The position numbers were made by a program, and so were the translations under genes. A stretch of DNA of 24,359 nucleotides from contig JAZUDW010000113.1 of the NCBI GenBank assembly GCA_045639845.1, positions 1 to 24,359 on the forward strand, in the 5' to 3' direction. A model generated the notes under the pieces. It saw only the letters and a list, made by a program, of their open reading frames with translations, was not told the origin of the DNA and did no database searches. Numbering within the stretch: the first letter of the stretch is position 1; each line of letters begins with the position of its first letter. This document shows positions 1 through 8,263 of this stretch, piece by piece. Origin of the DNA: Colimorpha sp045639845 (GTDB lineage: Bacteria > Bacteroidota > Bacteroidia > Bacteroidales > P3).

Positions 1-1
1 A

Positions 2-355
2 TGGTCGGCGCAGCTGGAAGACAAAGGTGCCGACAATGTGGCTGATGCCATCATACAGATGCTGATGCCGTTCAAAGTGTATCTGCATACGCTTACCTTC
101 GACAACGGCCGTGAGTTTGTACACCATGAGAAAGTCTCTGAGGCTTTGGGAATCAGCATATTCTTTGCTAAGCCATACCATTCTTGGGAAAGGGGAGCCA
201 ACGAGAATACCAATGGCCTGTACCGGCAGAATATTCCAAAAGGAACTGATTTTCAGACCTTAAACAAGGATGTCCTACCTACAGCCAGGTTGATGCTGAA
301 TACTCGCCCTAGAAAAAGATTGAATTCAGCAATTAATGAGATCGCTGACGGATGA
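2..355 (+). CDS. IS30-family transposase, C-terminal part (cut by window start)
   Basis: This is the C-terminal half of a DDE transposase of the IS30 family. The frame is already open at base 2, so the gene begins outside the window; the GTG at 38 is not a real start. Visible family hallmarks are the TFDNGREF segment, which carries the second catalytic Asp, the PYHSWERG stretch, and NENTNG with the catalytic Glu, followed by RQ-x-x-PKGTDF and LNTRPRKRL. After RPRKRL the tail is short and does not end with the usual TPxE-type motif, so the last 10 residues may be eroded or frameshifted. The protein would cut and join the ends of its own insertion sequence. No terminal inverted repeat could be identified downstream, and the left end is not visible. 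The family call is firm; whether the element is active is unknown. Confidence 0.88.
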   Translation, partial: WSAQLEDKGADNVADAIIQMLMPFKVYLHTLTFDNGREFVHHEKVSEALGISIFFAKPYHSWERGANENTNGLYRQNIPKGTDFQTLNKDVLPTARLMLNTRPRKRLNSAINEIADG

Positions 356-415
356 GAGCTATATGGATGGGGAATATTAGCTGCGATTTTTATCATTAAA
401 CGTTTGTTAGATAAT

Positions 416-455
416 AAAAAAAACGGCCAGCCGATACTTTTGGGGGCTAGCCGTT
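416..455 (-). terminator. Intrinsic terminator, best paired on the minus strand
   Basis: An 11-bp inverted repeat (422-432 with 445-455, loop 433-444) is flanked on its left by eight A residues (416-423), which become a U run in minus-strand RNA. The only non-Watson-Crick position, C428 against A449, becomes a G-U wobble in minus-strand RNA but stays a C-A mismatch in plus-strand RNA. The hairpin is therefore better suited to stopping transcription arriving from aroA than from the transposase. It lies about 110 nt beyond the aroA stop. Confidence 0.75.
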
Positions 456-568
456 GGTTTTATGTTTATGAAGGAGCGGAAGGATAGATTGATCTTTATT
501 CAGAGACTTTTCTATTATGCTTCGTGGCGCCTCCGTCGTGTGAGCTATGGCATTGAGGTACTAGTTCT

Positions 569-1765
569 TTATTCTGCCAAGCTCCGGTTGAGCATTTCGA
601 AGAAATTGGGGAAGGATTTAGACACGACGTCGGGATTCATAACCTCCAACTCTGGGAAGAGGGCTTTGAGACTACCGAAGGCCATAGCGATGCGATGGTC
701 GTTGTGTGAGTCTATGGGCTTACTGTAAGTGAGTTTAGAGGGGTGAATAATCATGGAATCGTCAGATACCTCGACTTTGGCATTGAGTTTTTGGAGCTCG
801 GTGGCTACAGCGTTGATGCGGTCTGACTCTTTGAGACGAAGGTTGGCTATTCCAGTAAGTCGTGCAGATACACCCATAGCAGCACAAGCAACTGCAACAG
901 ATGGAAAGAGATCAGGGGCATAGAAAAAGTCGTATTCGAAAGTATCGGTACATTCCTCAGTACGGTCTATCTCTATAGCTTGACCAACAGAACGAGTGCG
1001 AACTCCGAAGTGCTTATAAATTTCCTGTGTGGCACTATCTCCTTGCAACGAGGGATATACGAGACCAGACATGTGTAACAGGATTGGGTGTGATGCGAAA
1101 AGTACCACGTTGTAGAAATAGGAAGCTGCCGACCAGTCTTTTTCGATGGAGTACATCTCTACTTGGGGTAGTGTGTGCTCTACATAGTAGGCGGGTGGAT
1201 TTCCTTTGAGGGTGTACCGAATGCCGCTTTGTTCGAGGGCGTCGAGGGTCATTCTGATATAAGGTGCCGAGGCATCGTTACCTATCACTTCTACAGCCAT
1301 ACCTTTAGGCATAGCGGCAGCAGCTAGCAGGAGTGCCGATACGAACTGCGAACTTTGTGACCCGTCGATGGCAAGTCGGCTGCCTGTGGGTATTACGCCT
1401 TCTATTTTGAGAGGAATGAATCCTTCGTTTTCAGTGTATTGAATTTTTGCACCGATAGATCGTAGGGCGTCAACAAGAGGGGCTATAGGTCGCTGACACA
1501 AACGAGGACTGCCAGTGATGGTGTGGGTTCCTGGGGTTACAGCCAATAGGGCAGTGAGGAAACGAGCGGCAGTGCCTGCATCGCGGCAGTCGTAGGTGTG
1601 ACGGCGTCCCAGTTTTGCTTGACGTAGCAAGCGTTTGAAAATTTGCGTGTCGTCGGCAGAAGAAAGGTTTTTGATACGTATGCCGTTGCGGCTCATGAAA
1701 TCGAGTGCGAGCCAACGATTCGATAGACTTTTGGATGAAGGTAATGTGATCTGTATTGCTTCCAT
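569..1765 (-). CDS. aroA: 3-phosphoshikimate 1-carboxyvinyltransferase (EPSP synthase)
   Basis: This enzyme joins shikimate-3-phosphate and phosphoenolpyruvate, the sixth step of the shikimate pathway to chorismate and aromatic amino acids, in the cytoplasm. The 398-residue product is a little shorter than the E. coli enzyme (427), but the key motifs are present in order: SSKSLSNR near residue 10 (substrate Lys/Ser/Arg), DAGTAARF (the NAGTAMR loop, with D in place of N), SQSSQF, EKDWSAASYF, PDLFP (catalytic Asp), LKESDR (catalytic Glu), NDHRIAM, and SKSFPNFF at the C-terminus. The ATG at 1765 starts directly at the conserved N-terminal strand. It lies 40 bp behind the sigma-54 regulator gene on the same strand, with no promoter-like sequence in the gap, so it is probably co-transcribed. 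The terminator at 416-455 would end the unit. Confidence 0.96.
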   Translation of the reverse strand: MEAIQITLPSSKSLSNRWLALDFMSRNGIRIKNLSSADDTQIFKRLLRQAKLGRRHTYDCRDAGTAARFLTALLAVTPGTHTITGSPRLCQRPIAPLVDALRSIGAKIQYTENEGFIPLKIEGVIPTGSRLAIDGSQSSQFVSALLLAAAAMPKGMAVEVIGNDASAPYIRMTLDALEQSGIRYTLKGNPPAYYVEHTLPQVEMYSIEKDWSAASYFYNVVLFASHPILLHMSGLVYPSLQGDSATQEIYKHFGVRTRSVGQAIEIDRTEECTDTFEYDFFYAPDLFPSVAVACAAMGVSARLTGIANLRLKESDRINAVATELQKLNAKVEVSDDSMIIHPSKLTYSKPIDSHNDHRIAMAFGSLKALFPELEVMNPDVVSKSFPNFFEMLNRSLAE

Positions 1766-1805
1766 TGTTTTCTATAAAATCCTTTTCGTTTCTTCTATAT
1801 TGTTA

Positions 1806-3098
1806 CTATTCGATATTATAGTCGCTTATTTTGCGATAGAGTGTGCGTTCGGATATGCCCAGTTCTACGGCAGTGTTGCGACGGTTTCCGTTGTTGCGGT
1901 GGAGTGCATCGGATATGGCTTTGCGCTCCATTTCTTCAAGGGTCTGTGTTACTTTGCTTTCTTCCACTACTTCGGACTCTTGGAATTCTGCTTCCTCAAT
2001 AGGTGTCTGGGCAGTTGGGGCGATACGAAGATGATTGTCGGAATCGGCAAAGTGCGGAGTATAGTTGTCGAGAGTCTCAAAGGTGTCTGGCACCACGGTA
2101 TGCATACTGGTTGTTGTTGTGGGTGGGATCCCAGACTGCGCGAGGTTGGCAACAACCTGTTTTAATCCGTTGATTTCGTTTCGCATCTCGCTTACGATCA
2201 TGTTGAGGTCGAGGGCTTTTAAGAGTAGCTCTCGTTCAGACAAGGGCATGTCGGAGGCATGGGCGCCTTGGTATATGGCCGGCATCTTCTCTTCTGGCAC
2301 GTAGTTGAGATAGTTTTGCAGTATGGCTTTAGAGATGTTTCGTTCGGTCTCTACGATAGAGATTTGTTCAGTGATGTTTTTCAGTTCGCGGATGTTTCCG
2401 AACCAAGGATAGCCTTTGATGTATTCGCGACCGTCCTCAGTGAGGAGTACGGGTTTCATTTTGCCCCGGTAGCGTTCTGCAAAGTCAGAAGCAAACTTGC
2501 GAAAGAGCATTGGTATGTCCTCGCGTCGTTCGCGCAGTGGTGGTATGTATATAGCTATTTGGTTGAGTCGGTAGTAGAGGTCTTCGCGGAAACGTCCGGA
2601 TTTGATGGCCGACTGGATATCGACATTTGTAGCAGCTACTACACGCACATCTACTTTCTTGGGTTCAGACATACCTACGGGGAGAATCTCGTGGTTCTCT
2701 AGTACGCGAAGCAGCTTCACCTGCATCGACATGGGCAACTCTCCTACCTCGTCTAGGAAAATAGTGCCTCCGTCGGCTTCTTCGAAATAACCTTTGCGGT
2801 CTTTCTCTGCTCCAGTGAATGATCCTTTCTTGTGTCCGAAGAGTTCACTCTCGATAGTACCTTCGGGCAGTGCGCCGCAGTTTACTGCTATCAGTTTCTT
2901 GTGCTTACGGTCGCTGAGGTTGTGTATAATCTTTGAGAAGACATCCTTGCCTACGCCGCTCTCTCCGGTGATGAAGATGCTGAGGTCGGAATCGGCTACT
3001 TGTATGGATTTGTTCAATGCCAGGTTTAGTTTGGGGTCGTCACCAATAATGTCGTATTGGCATTTGATCTTCTCGATTTCTTGTTCTCTATCTTTCAT
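1806..3098 (-). CDS. Sigma-54-dependent Fis-family transcriptional activator, no receiver domain
   Basis: This is a bacterial enhancer-binding protein of 430 residues that would remodel sigma-54 RNA polymerase using ATP. An AAA+ sigma-54 interaction domain fills residues about 17-260: Walker A GESGVGKD (45-52), the sigma-54-contacting loop GSFTGA (92-97, a common variant of GAFTGA), Walker B ending in D116-E117, and the FREDLYYRLN segment that carries arginine-finger residues. A low-complexity Ser/Thr/Pro/Glu linker follows, then a Fis-type helix-turn-helix at about 395-428. Only some 16 residues precede the AAA+ domain, so there is no receiver, GAF or PAS domain and no visible signal input. 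It sits 67 bp downstream of dnaG and 40 bp upstream of aroA on the same strand. Its targets cannot be read from this window. Confidence 0.92.
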   Translation of the reverse strand: MKDREQEIEKIKCQYDIIGDDPKLNLALNKSIQVADSDLSIFITGESGVGKDVFSKIIHNLSDRKHKKLIAVNCGALPEGTIESELFGHKKGSFTGAEKDRKGYFEEADGGTIFLDEVGELPMSMQVKLLRVLENHEILPVGMSEPKKVDVRVVAATNVDIQSAIKSGRFREDLYYRLNQIAIYIPPLRERREDIPMLFRKFASDFAERYRGKMKPVLLTEDGREYIKGYPWFGNIRELKNITEQISIVETERNISKAILQNYLNYVPEEKMPAIYQGAHASDMPLSERELLLKALDLNMIVSEMRNEINGLKQVVANLAQSGIPPTTTTSMHTVVPDTFETLDNYTPHFADSDNHLRIAPTAQTPIEEAEFQESEVVEESKVTQTLEEMERKAISDALHRNNGNRRNTAVELGISERTLYRKISDYNIE

Positions 3099-3165
3099 TC
3101 TTTATTATGTTTTGGTTGTATAATTCTTGATATAGAAGAGTAGTATTAGATAGTGTGAGTCATGG

Positions 3166-5268
3166 TTATTTGACAACGCATTTCAACTGTGCACAGAGTT
3201 CCCAACGAAGATGTACAAGATGCATCTTCTCTTGCAATAGGAACTTCATCTCCTCGTCGGTATTGAGGAGTGTCATCTGTCGGCTGTTTGCATTGATTTT
3301 TCTGTCGAGTTTTCTGAGTTTAAGTGTTCGGATAGCATAGAGCACATCTTGGGTGATGCGTTGCTCAGGCATAGGGGTGTGGATGTTTTTCTTTGCCCAT
3401 AGGGGGCTGATCTGAGTGTCGTTGATTAGTAGTTCGGCTGCAAGACTGCGAATATGTTCGTCTGGACTGTTGGTGTAGTCATCGATATTAGCCAGCTCTC
3501 CGTTGTCGATATGTCTGGCAAAGTCGTTAAATATACTTTGATATATAGGATTATCGAATGTCACTTCGTCAGCATTTAGTTCGCCCACTATGACAGCGGC
3601 TACGAAATAATTCTCATTGGAAATATTGCCATCTGCGTCTTTCACAGGATAGTCCATTACGATAGATCCTTGGTTGAGGAGCAACTCTATGATCTTGCGT
3701 TCCTGTATCTCATCAGGTTGAAGTGTTGTGACGACGGGAGCATGTGTGGCTGTCTGTTCTGTTGCAGACGGAGTACTTGGAATGCCTAGCTCACCCTCGA
3801 AGATTTGAGCTTCGGGGTCGGGTGTGGAGGTAGAAGGTTTCTCGGCTCCACTTTGCTTGATGTTACCGTGAGCATCTACAACCAGTCCGGATGTGGCAAC
3901 CTGCGTTGCGGCAGTGGTGGTGCCAGTCTCGGTGGGATGCTGTTGTTCGTATTGCTTGCGCGCACGTGTAGATAGGGCTTTGGCGAGCTCGGTTTGCAGC
4001 GTATGCTCGGGCATGTTGAGTATCGACGAGCACAGTCTTACATATTCTGTGCGTTCTAACATGTCGGGCACTAAAGCGATAGTCTGTACGATCTCGGTGA
4101 GGATCTGTGCTTTTTTTATGGGGTCACCTTTAACTTCGTCAGCCAATACGCGGGTCTTGTAAAGCACAAAGTTTTCTTCGTGTTCTTTGAGGTATTCTTG
4201 CAGTGCCGATGATCCGTATTTTTGTGCATAGCTGTCAGGATCGTCGCCGTCGGGAAATAGCACCATACGTACGTGCATGCCCTCTTCGAGAAGTATGTTG
4301 ACAGCTCGGAGTGTTGCTTTGATGCCGGCGGAATCACCGTCGTAAACCACGGTCACGTTTCTGGAAAAACGTGCTATCATGCGGGCTTGTAAGTCTGTGA
4401 GCGAGGTGCCGCATGAGGCTACCGTGTTGGTGACGCCAGATTGGTGCATAGACACTACGTCGATATTGCCCTCTACAAGATAACATTTATCGGCTTTCAC
4501 AATCGACGATTTGGCCTGGTAGATACCATAAAGAGAGTTTTTCTTTAGGTAGATCTCTGATTCGGGAGAGTTTACATATTTGGCTTTGGTTTTATCGCTG
4601 GAAAGTATTCGTCCACTGAACCCTTGAACACGACCGCTGATGGTATAAATGGGAAACATAACACGTCCGCGGAAGCGGTCGTAACATTTGCCGTCGTCCT
4701 TGAAAATAGAGAGCCCTGTTTTCTCTAATACAGTGTCGCTATAACCATGCTGACGCGCATGTTTGGTAAAATCGTCCCATTCATCAAGACAGAAACCCAG
4801 TCCGAACGACTTTATGATTTCGTCGCTCATACCACGTTGGTGAAAGTAACTTAGTCCGATAGCTGCTCCCATCTCATCGTTGAAGAGTTTATCAGCAAAA
4901 TATTGCTGGGCGAACTCCGACAGATGAAACAGAGAGTCTCGTTCGTTTTTCTTCTCTTGTTGCTCTTCTGTCAGTCTCTCCTCTGCTATCGTAATATTGT
5001 ATTTGCGGGCAAGATACCTAAGTGCGTCAGGGTAGGAGAGGTGGTCGTGATCCATCAAGAAACGCACACTGTCGCCGGCTTTTCCGCATCCGAAACATTT
5101 GTAGATGTTTTTTGCTGGACTGATACTGAACGATGGGGTCTTCTCATCGTGGAAAGGACAACAGGCAATATAGTTTGAGCCTCTCTTTCGGAGTGACACA
5201 AACTCGCCTACAACCTCTTCAATATGAGTGGCGTCGAGTATCTGTTGTATGGTCTCTTGGTTGATCAT
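3166..5268 (-). CDS. dnaG: DNA primase
   Basis: DnaG makes the RNA primers for the lagging strand and acts with the replicative helicase DnaB. The start chosen is the ATG at 5268 (MINQETIQQILDAT), giving 700 residues, close to the usual length; the open frame continues upstream to 5394, but that extension has no family similarity and lies over the promoter. Domains in order: a CHC2 zinc finger with C37, H40, C58 and C61; the N-terminal catalytic subdomain; a TOPRIM region with the EGN Glu motif and the VVYDGDSAG Asp motif; then a Ser/Thr/Pro-rich linker of roughly 90 residues ahead of the C-terminal helicase-binding region. A TATCTTTG box lies 10 bp before the ATG. The sigma-54 regulator and aroA follow on the same strand. 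Confidence 0.96.
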   Translation of the reverse strand: MINQETIQQILDATHIEEVVGEFVSLRKRGSNYIACCPFHDEKTPSFSISPAKNIYKCFGCGKAGDSVRFLMDHDHLSYPDALRYLARKYNITIAEERLTEEQQEKKNERDSLFHLSEFAQQYFADKLFNDEMGAAIGLSYFHQRGMSDEIIKSFGLGFCLDEWDDFTKHARQHGYSDTVLEKTGLSIFKDDGKCYDRFRGRVMFPIYTISGRVQGFSGRILSSDKTKAKYVNSPESEIYLKKNSLYGIYQAKSSIVKADKCYLVEGNIDVVSMHQSGVTNTVASCGTSLTDLQARMIARFSRNVTVVYDGDSAGIKATLRAVNILLEEGMHVRMVLFPDGDDPDSYAQKYGSSALQEYLKEHEENFVLYKTRVLADEVKGDPIKKAQILTEIVQTIALVPDMLERTEYVRLCSSILNMPEHTLQTELAKALSTRARKQYEQQHPTETGTTTAATQVATSGLVVDAHGNIKQSGAEKPSTSTPDPEAQIFEGELGIPSTPSATEQTATHAPVVTTLQPDEIQERKIIELLLNQGSIVMDYPVKDADGNISNENYFVAAVIVGELNADEVTFDNPIYQSIFNDFARHIDNGELANIDDYTNSPDEHIRSLAAELLINDTQISPLWAKKNIHTPMPEQRITQDVLYAIRTLKLRKLDRKINANSRQMTLLNTDEEMKFLLQEKMHLVHLRWELCAQLKCVVK

Positions 5269-5277
5269 TTGAGTTTG

Positions 5278-5285
5278 CAAAGATA
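5278..5285 (-). promoter_or_regulatory. Bacteroidetes -7 box for dnaG
   Basis: Read on the minus strand this is TATCTTTG, a perfect match to the Bacteroidetes -7 element TAnnTTTG, continuing as GCAA. It is only 9 nt from the dnaG ATG, so the message would have a very short or no 5' leader. The matching -33 TTTG is not clear; a T-rich stretch occupies that position. This box also decides the dnaG start, since the longer open frame would place the promoter inside the coding region. Confidence 0.6.
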
Positions 5286-5289
5286 CAAA

Positions 5290-6205
5290 AAAAAACAAGA
5301 AAATGGATGTTTTATTAAAAAGAGTACTTAATTTATAAAAATTGAGGCGTAGTTGTCCTTTGTTGTCAGTTGTGCTGATGGGGGGGGGCGACATGAGTCA
5401 ATGAAGGTCGACTTTGATCTTCCGTTTGGTGTTCGAGGTGTTAGAAAGGTTAAATGGCTTAAAAAATCTTAGAATGAGGACTGCTGGACCATAGGTTTTG
5501 GATGCATAGTTGTTTGAAATAAAGTTTCGGTGTGGAATTGTAAATTGTGGATGTCTTGATTTGTAAATTTATTGAATAATAATCTTGTTTAATGTTGTGA
5601 AAATAAAGTGATATGTCGTGTTTGTAGAGTATTTTAACTTTGTGCCGTTGTGTCATTATTTCTTGTTTTGTTATTTTGTGATTATTTATGTAAAATTTCG
5701 CGTAAAAGTGGGTGGGTAACTTGTGTTTGCTTAGGTGTAAACTATGTTTTTGTATTATCTTTATATTTCTGAATTATATGTAGATATGATTGTTTTTGTT
5801 TGTTTTTATTTTTGTAGTGATTGGTTAATTGCTTATTTTGTTATCTTCGTTCCGGTTTCCCTGATTTCGTTGCAATATCTCAAAAAATGGGGTTTTTGTT
5901 GGCCTTAGAATTAGTGTTTGGCCAAAATTTTGTTGTTTTGGTATGTACGAATATAACAATTAGTCAAAATTCGTAAGTTCTTTTTGTAAAGTTGTAAAAA
6001 CTTTTAAATTGTTTACTAAATGGTGCTTAGATTATTGGTTTATATTTAATATGCTATTTGTTCGAATTTTACAATTGTGTACGAGTGATACAATTTATAT
6101 TGGTTGAGTGATTGAGTTTTATGGTTGAAAATTAGTTTGTTATGTGTGAGGTGGCGTTTGTATTATTCTATCGCTTTGTCCGTTGTCTACAATTATCAAA
6201 TATTT
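5290..6205. other. Gene-free AT-rich stretch upstream of small membrane protein A
   Basis: No convincing coding sequence was found on either strand; the one minus-strand open frame (5459-5656) has biased, low-information composition. The plus strand is rich in T (in 5761-5820, 36 of 60 bases are T and 13 are A). A run of nine G sits at 5380-5388. The segment 5893-5960 resembles 7468-7531 upstream of the paralogous gene. A motif close to CGAATNTTACAATT recurs at about 5948 and 6063, and again at about 7520. Confidence 0.6.
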
Positions 6206-6234
6206 TTTGCATTTGTCAAGTGTGTGTATTTTTG
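6206..6234 (+). promoter_or_regulatory. Promoter for small membrane protein A
   Basis: TATTTTTG at 6227-6234 matches the Bacteroidetes -7 consensus TAnnTTTG and continues as GCAAAG. A TTTG at 6206-6209 could be the -33 element, with a spacer of 17 bp, a little short. Transcription from here would leave a leader of about 80 nt before the ATG at 6322. Confidence 0.55.
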
Positions 6235-6321
6235 CAAAGTCGTTACGTGAACAAGTGTACGATTCATGTGTTTTAAAAACGATAGTTTAATAACGAAATT
6301 AAGAAAAACTATAATAAAGTA

Positions 6322-6687
6322 ATGGTCATGAATTATTCTGAAGCTGTAGTGAAATCGAATGTGGAAATGAATGTTGATGCAATGTTTGTTTCATCTGCCA
6401 TTGGCTCTATAGAGCATCCTTCGGTTTCTATGTTTAAGGCGCTTGCTTCAGAAAGAAAGTGTGAAAAGCTCTACAGAAAGTTAGAGAAACGCATCAATTT
6501 TATAGATTATAATGTAATCTCCTTCTCAAAAAATATGACTAGATCCGAAATTGACATGTATATTGATCATGTCAACTACAAGAAGGCCATCTACCGTGTA
6601 GCTATAAAACGTATGTTTTTTGGTGCTGCGGTAGCATCTTTGTCAGTGGCTTCGATTCTGACTATTGTTCTTTGTGTGGCTTTCTGA
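6322..6687 (+). CDS. Small membrane protein A, unknown function (paralogue of 7850-8230)
   Basis: I do not recognise this 121-residue protein. It has a soluble, charged N-terminal part of about 95 residues and one hydrophobic C-terminal segment (about 98-121, ending VLCVAF) with almost nothing after it, so it looks tail-anchored, with the N-terminal part probably in the cytoplasm. No signal peptide is seen. It is clearly related to the protein at 7850-8230: 20 identities over 69 ungapped positions, including EHP, EKR-x-NF-x-D, and Y-x-DH-x-x-YKK just before the membrane segment. The pair shares matching upstream and downstream DNA too. That both reading frames survive in a T-rich, gene-poor stretch supports coding. 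The start is ATG 6322, with ATG 6328 as an alternative. A promoter lies at 6206-6234 and a terminator at 6749-6786, so it is a single-gene unit. Confidence 0.75.
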   Translation: MVMNYSEAVVKSNVEMNVDAMFVSSAIGSIEHPSVSMFKALASERKCEKLYRKLEKRINFIDYNVISFSKNMTRSEIDMYIDHVNYKKAIYRVAIKRMFFGAAVASLSVASILTIVLCVAF

Positions 6688-6723
6688 TTCAGTAAGGTAG
6701 GTTTGTAATCGATATTTTGGTTA

Positions 6724-6737
6724 GACACTAGTATTCC
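6724..6737 (+). repeat. 14-nt conserved 3' motif, copy 1
   Basis: GACACTAGTATTCC lies 36 nt beyond the stop codon of small protein A and 11 nt before its terminator hairpin. The identical 14 nt recur at 8241-8254 beyond the paralogous gene. It contains the palindrome ACTAGT. Confidence 0.8.
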
Positions 6738-6748
6738 GTTTCGATATT

Positions 6749-6786
6749 CCCACTGGGGTTAATTCTCCGGTGGGTTATCTTTTTCC
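6749..6786 (+). terminator. Intrinsic terminator of small protein A
   Basis: A 10-bp stem (6749-6758 with 6765-6774, two G-U pairs) closes a 6-nt loop (TTAATT) and is followed by a T-rich tail. The stem sequence differs completely from that of the paralogous unit, although the 14-nt motif in front of it is identical. Confidence 0.75.
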
Positions 6787-7797
6787 TTTGTGTTTCTGAT
6801 TCTTAGTCGTTGTTTTATTCTCAATGAATATATGTATTTACTTCAACAGGTGTGATTGTTAGCGTTATAGTTTGTTCGTACTTGATAATATGACTTTGTT
6901 GTTTTCACTCTAATCTGCTCCCTTTTTTTGTATGTGCCACCATCCAATCGTTCTTTGTTGTATGGTGTGGGGTGGTGGTTGTACAATCATCTTTTGGCTG
7001 GATGATTGTATGTTGTCGTCCTTTTTTGTAATGAGAACCTTCGGTGCTGAATCTTTTCGTTGGTGAACCATGTGTCCTTTAGTTCTTTGCTTTCTTTCTT
7101 TGGTTTCCTTGTGTTGATTTTCTTGTTGTATTGTGTTTGAATTCTACAAATTCTTGATGTTTTGGACTTTTAATTCTATTGAAATATAGTTCTTCATGTG
7201 TATTGTTATTTGTTGTTGTTTGTTTGGTGCAATTTTTTGTATATGCTTGTCTATATTTATGTGAAATTCTACGGAATTTCTGTTGTTGTATTGTGTTTTT
7301 CTATATTGTGATATATGTTTTTGTATTTCACTTAAATATTTAATAAATAACTATGTATGTGTCTATAATTGTAGTTAATGTTGTTGTTGAATTGATATAT
7401 TCATGTTCTTTTGTTGCTATTGTCGTTTTTGCCTGTTTGCTTTGAGGTTGCCGAGAAAATCAAGTCTTTTCTTGCTCTGAATTTCTGTTTTGGCGAATTT
7501 TTGTTGTTTTGATAGTGTCCGAATATTACAATTCAACAATTTCTGCTGTTGTCTATCGCCTACTTTCTCTATTTTTACGATATTTTTATTGACATATTTA
7601 AATGGGTGAAATTGTTTTGTTTAGTGTTTAATCTGTTCTGACTATGTTTTTTTGATGTTTGTTATCCTTTGTAGTTTTCTTATTGTTTAACTAAATGAAA
7701 TATAATGCTTAATAGGTTTTGATGTTTGTTTTTATATTTCTACCCCGGTTTTGTTTATGTTATTCAAATTTGCTATTTCCGCCATTCTTTTAATATT
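6787..7797. other. Gene-free, strongly T-rich stretch between the two paralogues
   Basis: No coding sequence was found. Plus-strand T excess is extreme: in 7081-7140, 37 of 60 bases are T and only 4 are A. Small structures include a perfect 7-bp hairpin GAAATTC/GAATTTC at 7262-7279 and a similar GAATT/AATTC one near 7140, both followed or preceded by GTTGTATTGTGTTT. The segment 7468-7531 matches 5893-5960. No DnaA-box cluster or known RNA family was recognised. Confidence 0.55.
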
Positions 7798-7825
7798 TTT
7801 GCATTACCAAATTGAATTAAAAGTC

Positions 7826-7833
7826 CATCTTTG
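7826..7833 (+). promoter_or_regulatory. Probable -7 box for small membrane protein B
   Basis: CATCTTTG, one mismatch from TAnnTTTG, continues as GCAAAA like the other -7 boxes in this window. It ends 16 nt before the ATG at 7850. The nearest upstream TTTG (7798-7801) is 24 bp away, longer than the normal spacer, so the -33 element is uncertain. Confidence 0.4.
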
Positions 7834-7849
7834 CAAAAAATAGTAATAG

Positions 7850-8230
7850 ATGAAACAGGAAATAAATGAAATCATGAACCAGTTCTCCATGCAGAACATC
7901 AGTGTTGCATATAGGAATGATGTGACTACTACTGATTCTGTTGTTGATTATAGACTTTCCGTTGAACATCCTTATTCTGTATTGAGCAGACATGTTGATT
8001 CGATGAAGTTTTATAATCGCGTTTATTCAATATTTGAAAAGCGTATGAACTTTGTAGATTCATGTGATTTCCCCCTCTTAGAAAATATCGATTCCGAAAG
8101 TCTTGCAATATATGTTGATCATATTAAATATAAAAAATGTATGATTCGACTGTTGGCAAAGCAACTTATTATTAAATCTATACTAGCTGTTTCGTTGTTT
8201 AGCGCTGTTGTAGCATTTTTCGTTTTCTGA
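7850..8230 (+). CDS. Small membrane protein B, unknown function (paralogue of 6322-6687)
   Basis: This 126-residue protein of unknown function is built like its paralogue: a charged N-terminal domain, then one hydrophobic segment at the extreme C-terminus (about 103-126, ending VAFFVF). No signal peptide is seen. Shared positions are SVEHP, the Y-x-x-x-EKRMNFVD core, and YVDHIKYKK directly before the membrane segment; the first 35 residues do not align. The lysine-rich flank at the cytoplasmic side fits an N-in, C-out topology. The start ATG 7850 follows a -7-like box by 16 nt. The gene has its own terminator, preceded by the same 14-nt motif found after the paralogue. No characterised family is recognised, and the neighbours (dnaG on one side, bamD on the other) give no functional hint. 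Confidence 0.75.
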   Translation: MKQEINEIMNQFSMQNISVAYRNDVTTTDSVVDYRLSVEHPYSVLSRHVDSMKFYNRVYSIFEKRMNFVDSCDFPLLENIDSESLAIYVDHIKYKKCMIRLLAKQLIIKSILAVSLFSAVVAFFVF

Positions 8231-8240
8231 GTTTTTTTTC

Positions 8241-8254
8241 GACACTAGTATTCC
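8241..8254 (+). repeat. 14-nt conserved 3' motif, copy 2
   Basis: GACACTAGTATTCC is identical to 6724-6737. It begins 11 nt after the stop codon of small protein B and ends 9 nt before the terminator stem. Confidence 0.8.
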
Positions 8255-8263
8255 AAAGATAGT

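Noticed and set aside
462..728. Plus-strand open frame of 88 codons after the transposase, with a GGAG near the start
   Set aside because: Most of it is antisense to the conserved 3' end of aroA, it resembles no family, and it begins just behind a terminator hairpin.
5269..5394. Upstream extension of the dnaG frame (42 extra residues)
   Set aside because: It reads through the -7 box and the G9 tract, has homopolymer-driven composition, and known primases begin at the MINQETI-type start.
5459..5656. Minus-strand 65-codon open frame in the AT-rich gap
   Set aside because: Its composition simply reflects the base bias; no motif, no promoter, no paralogue.
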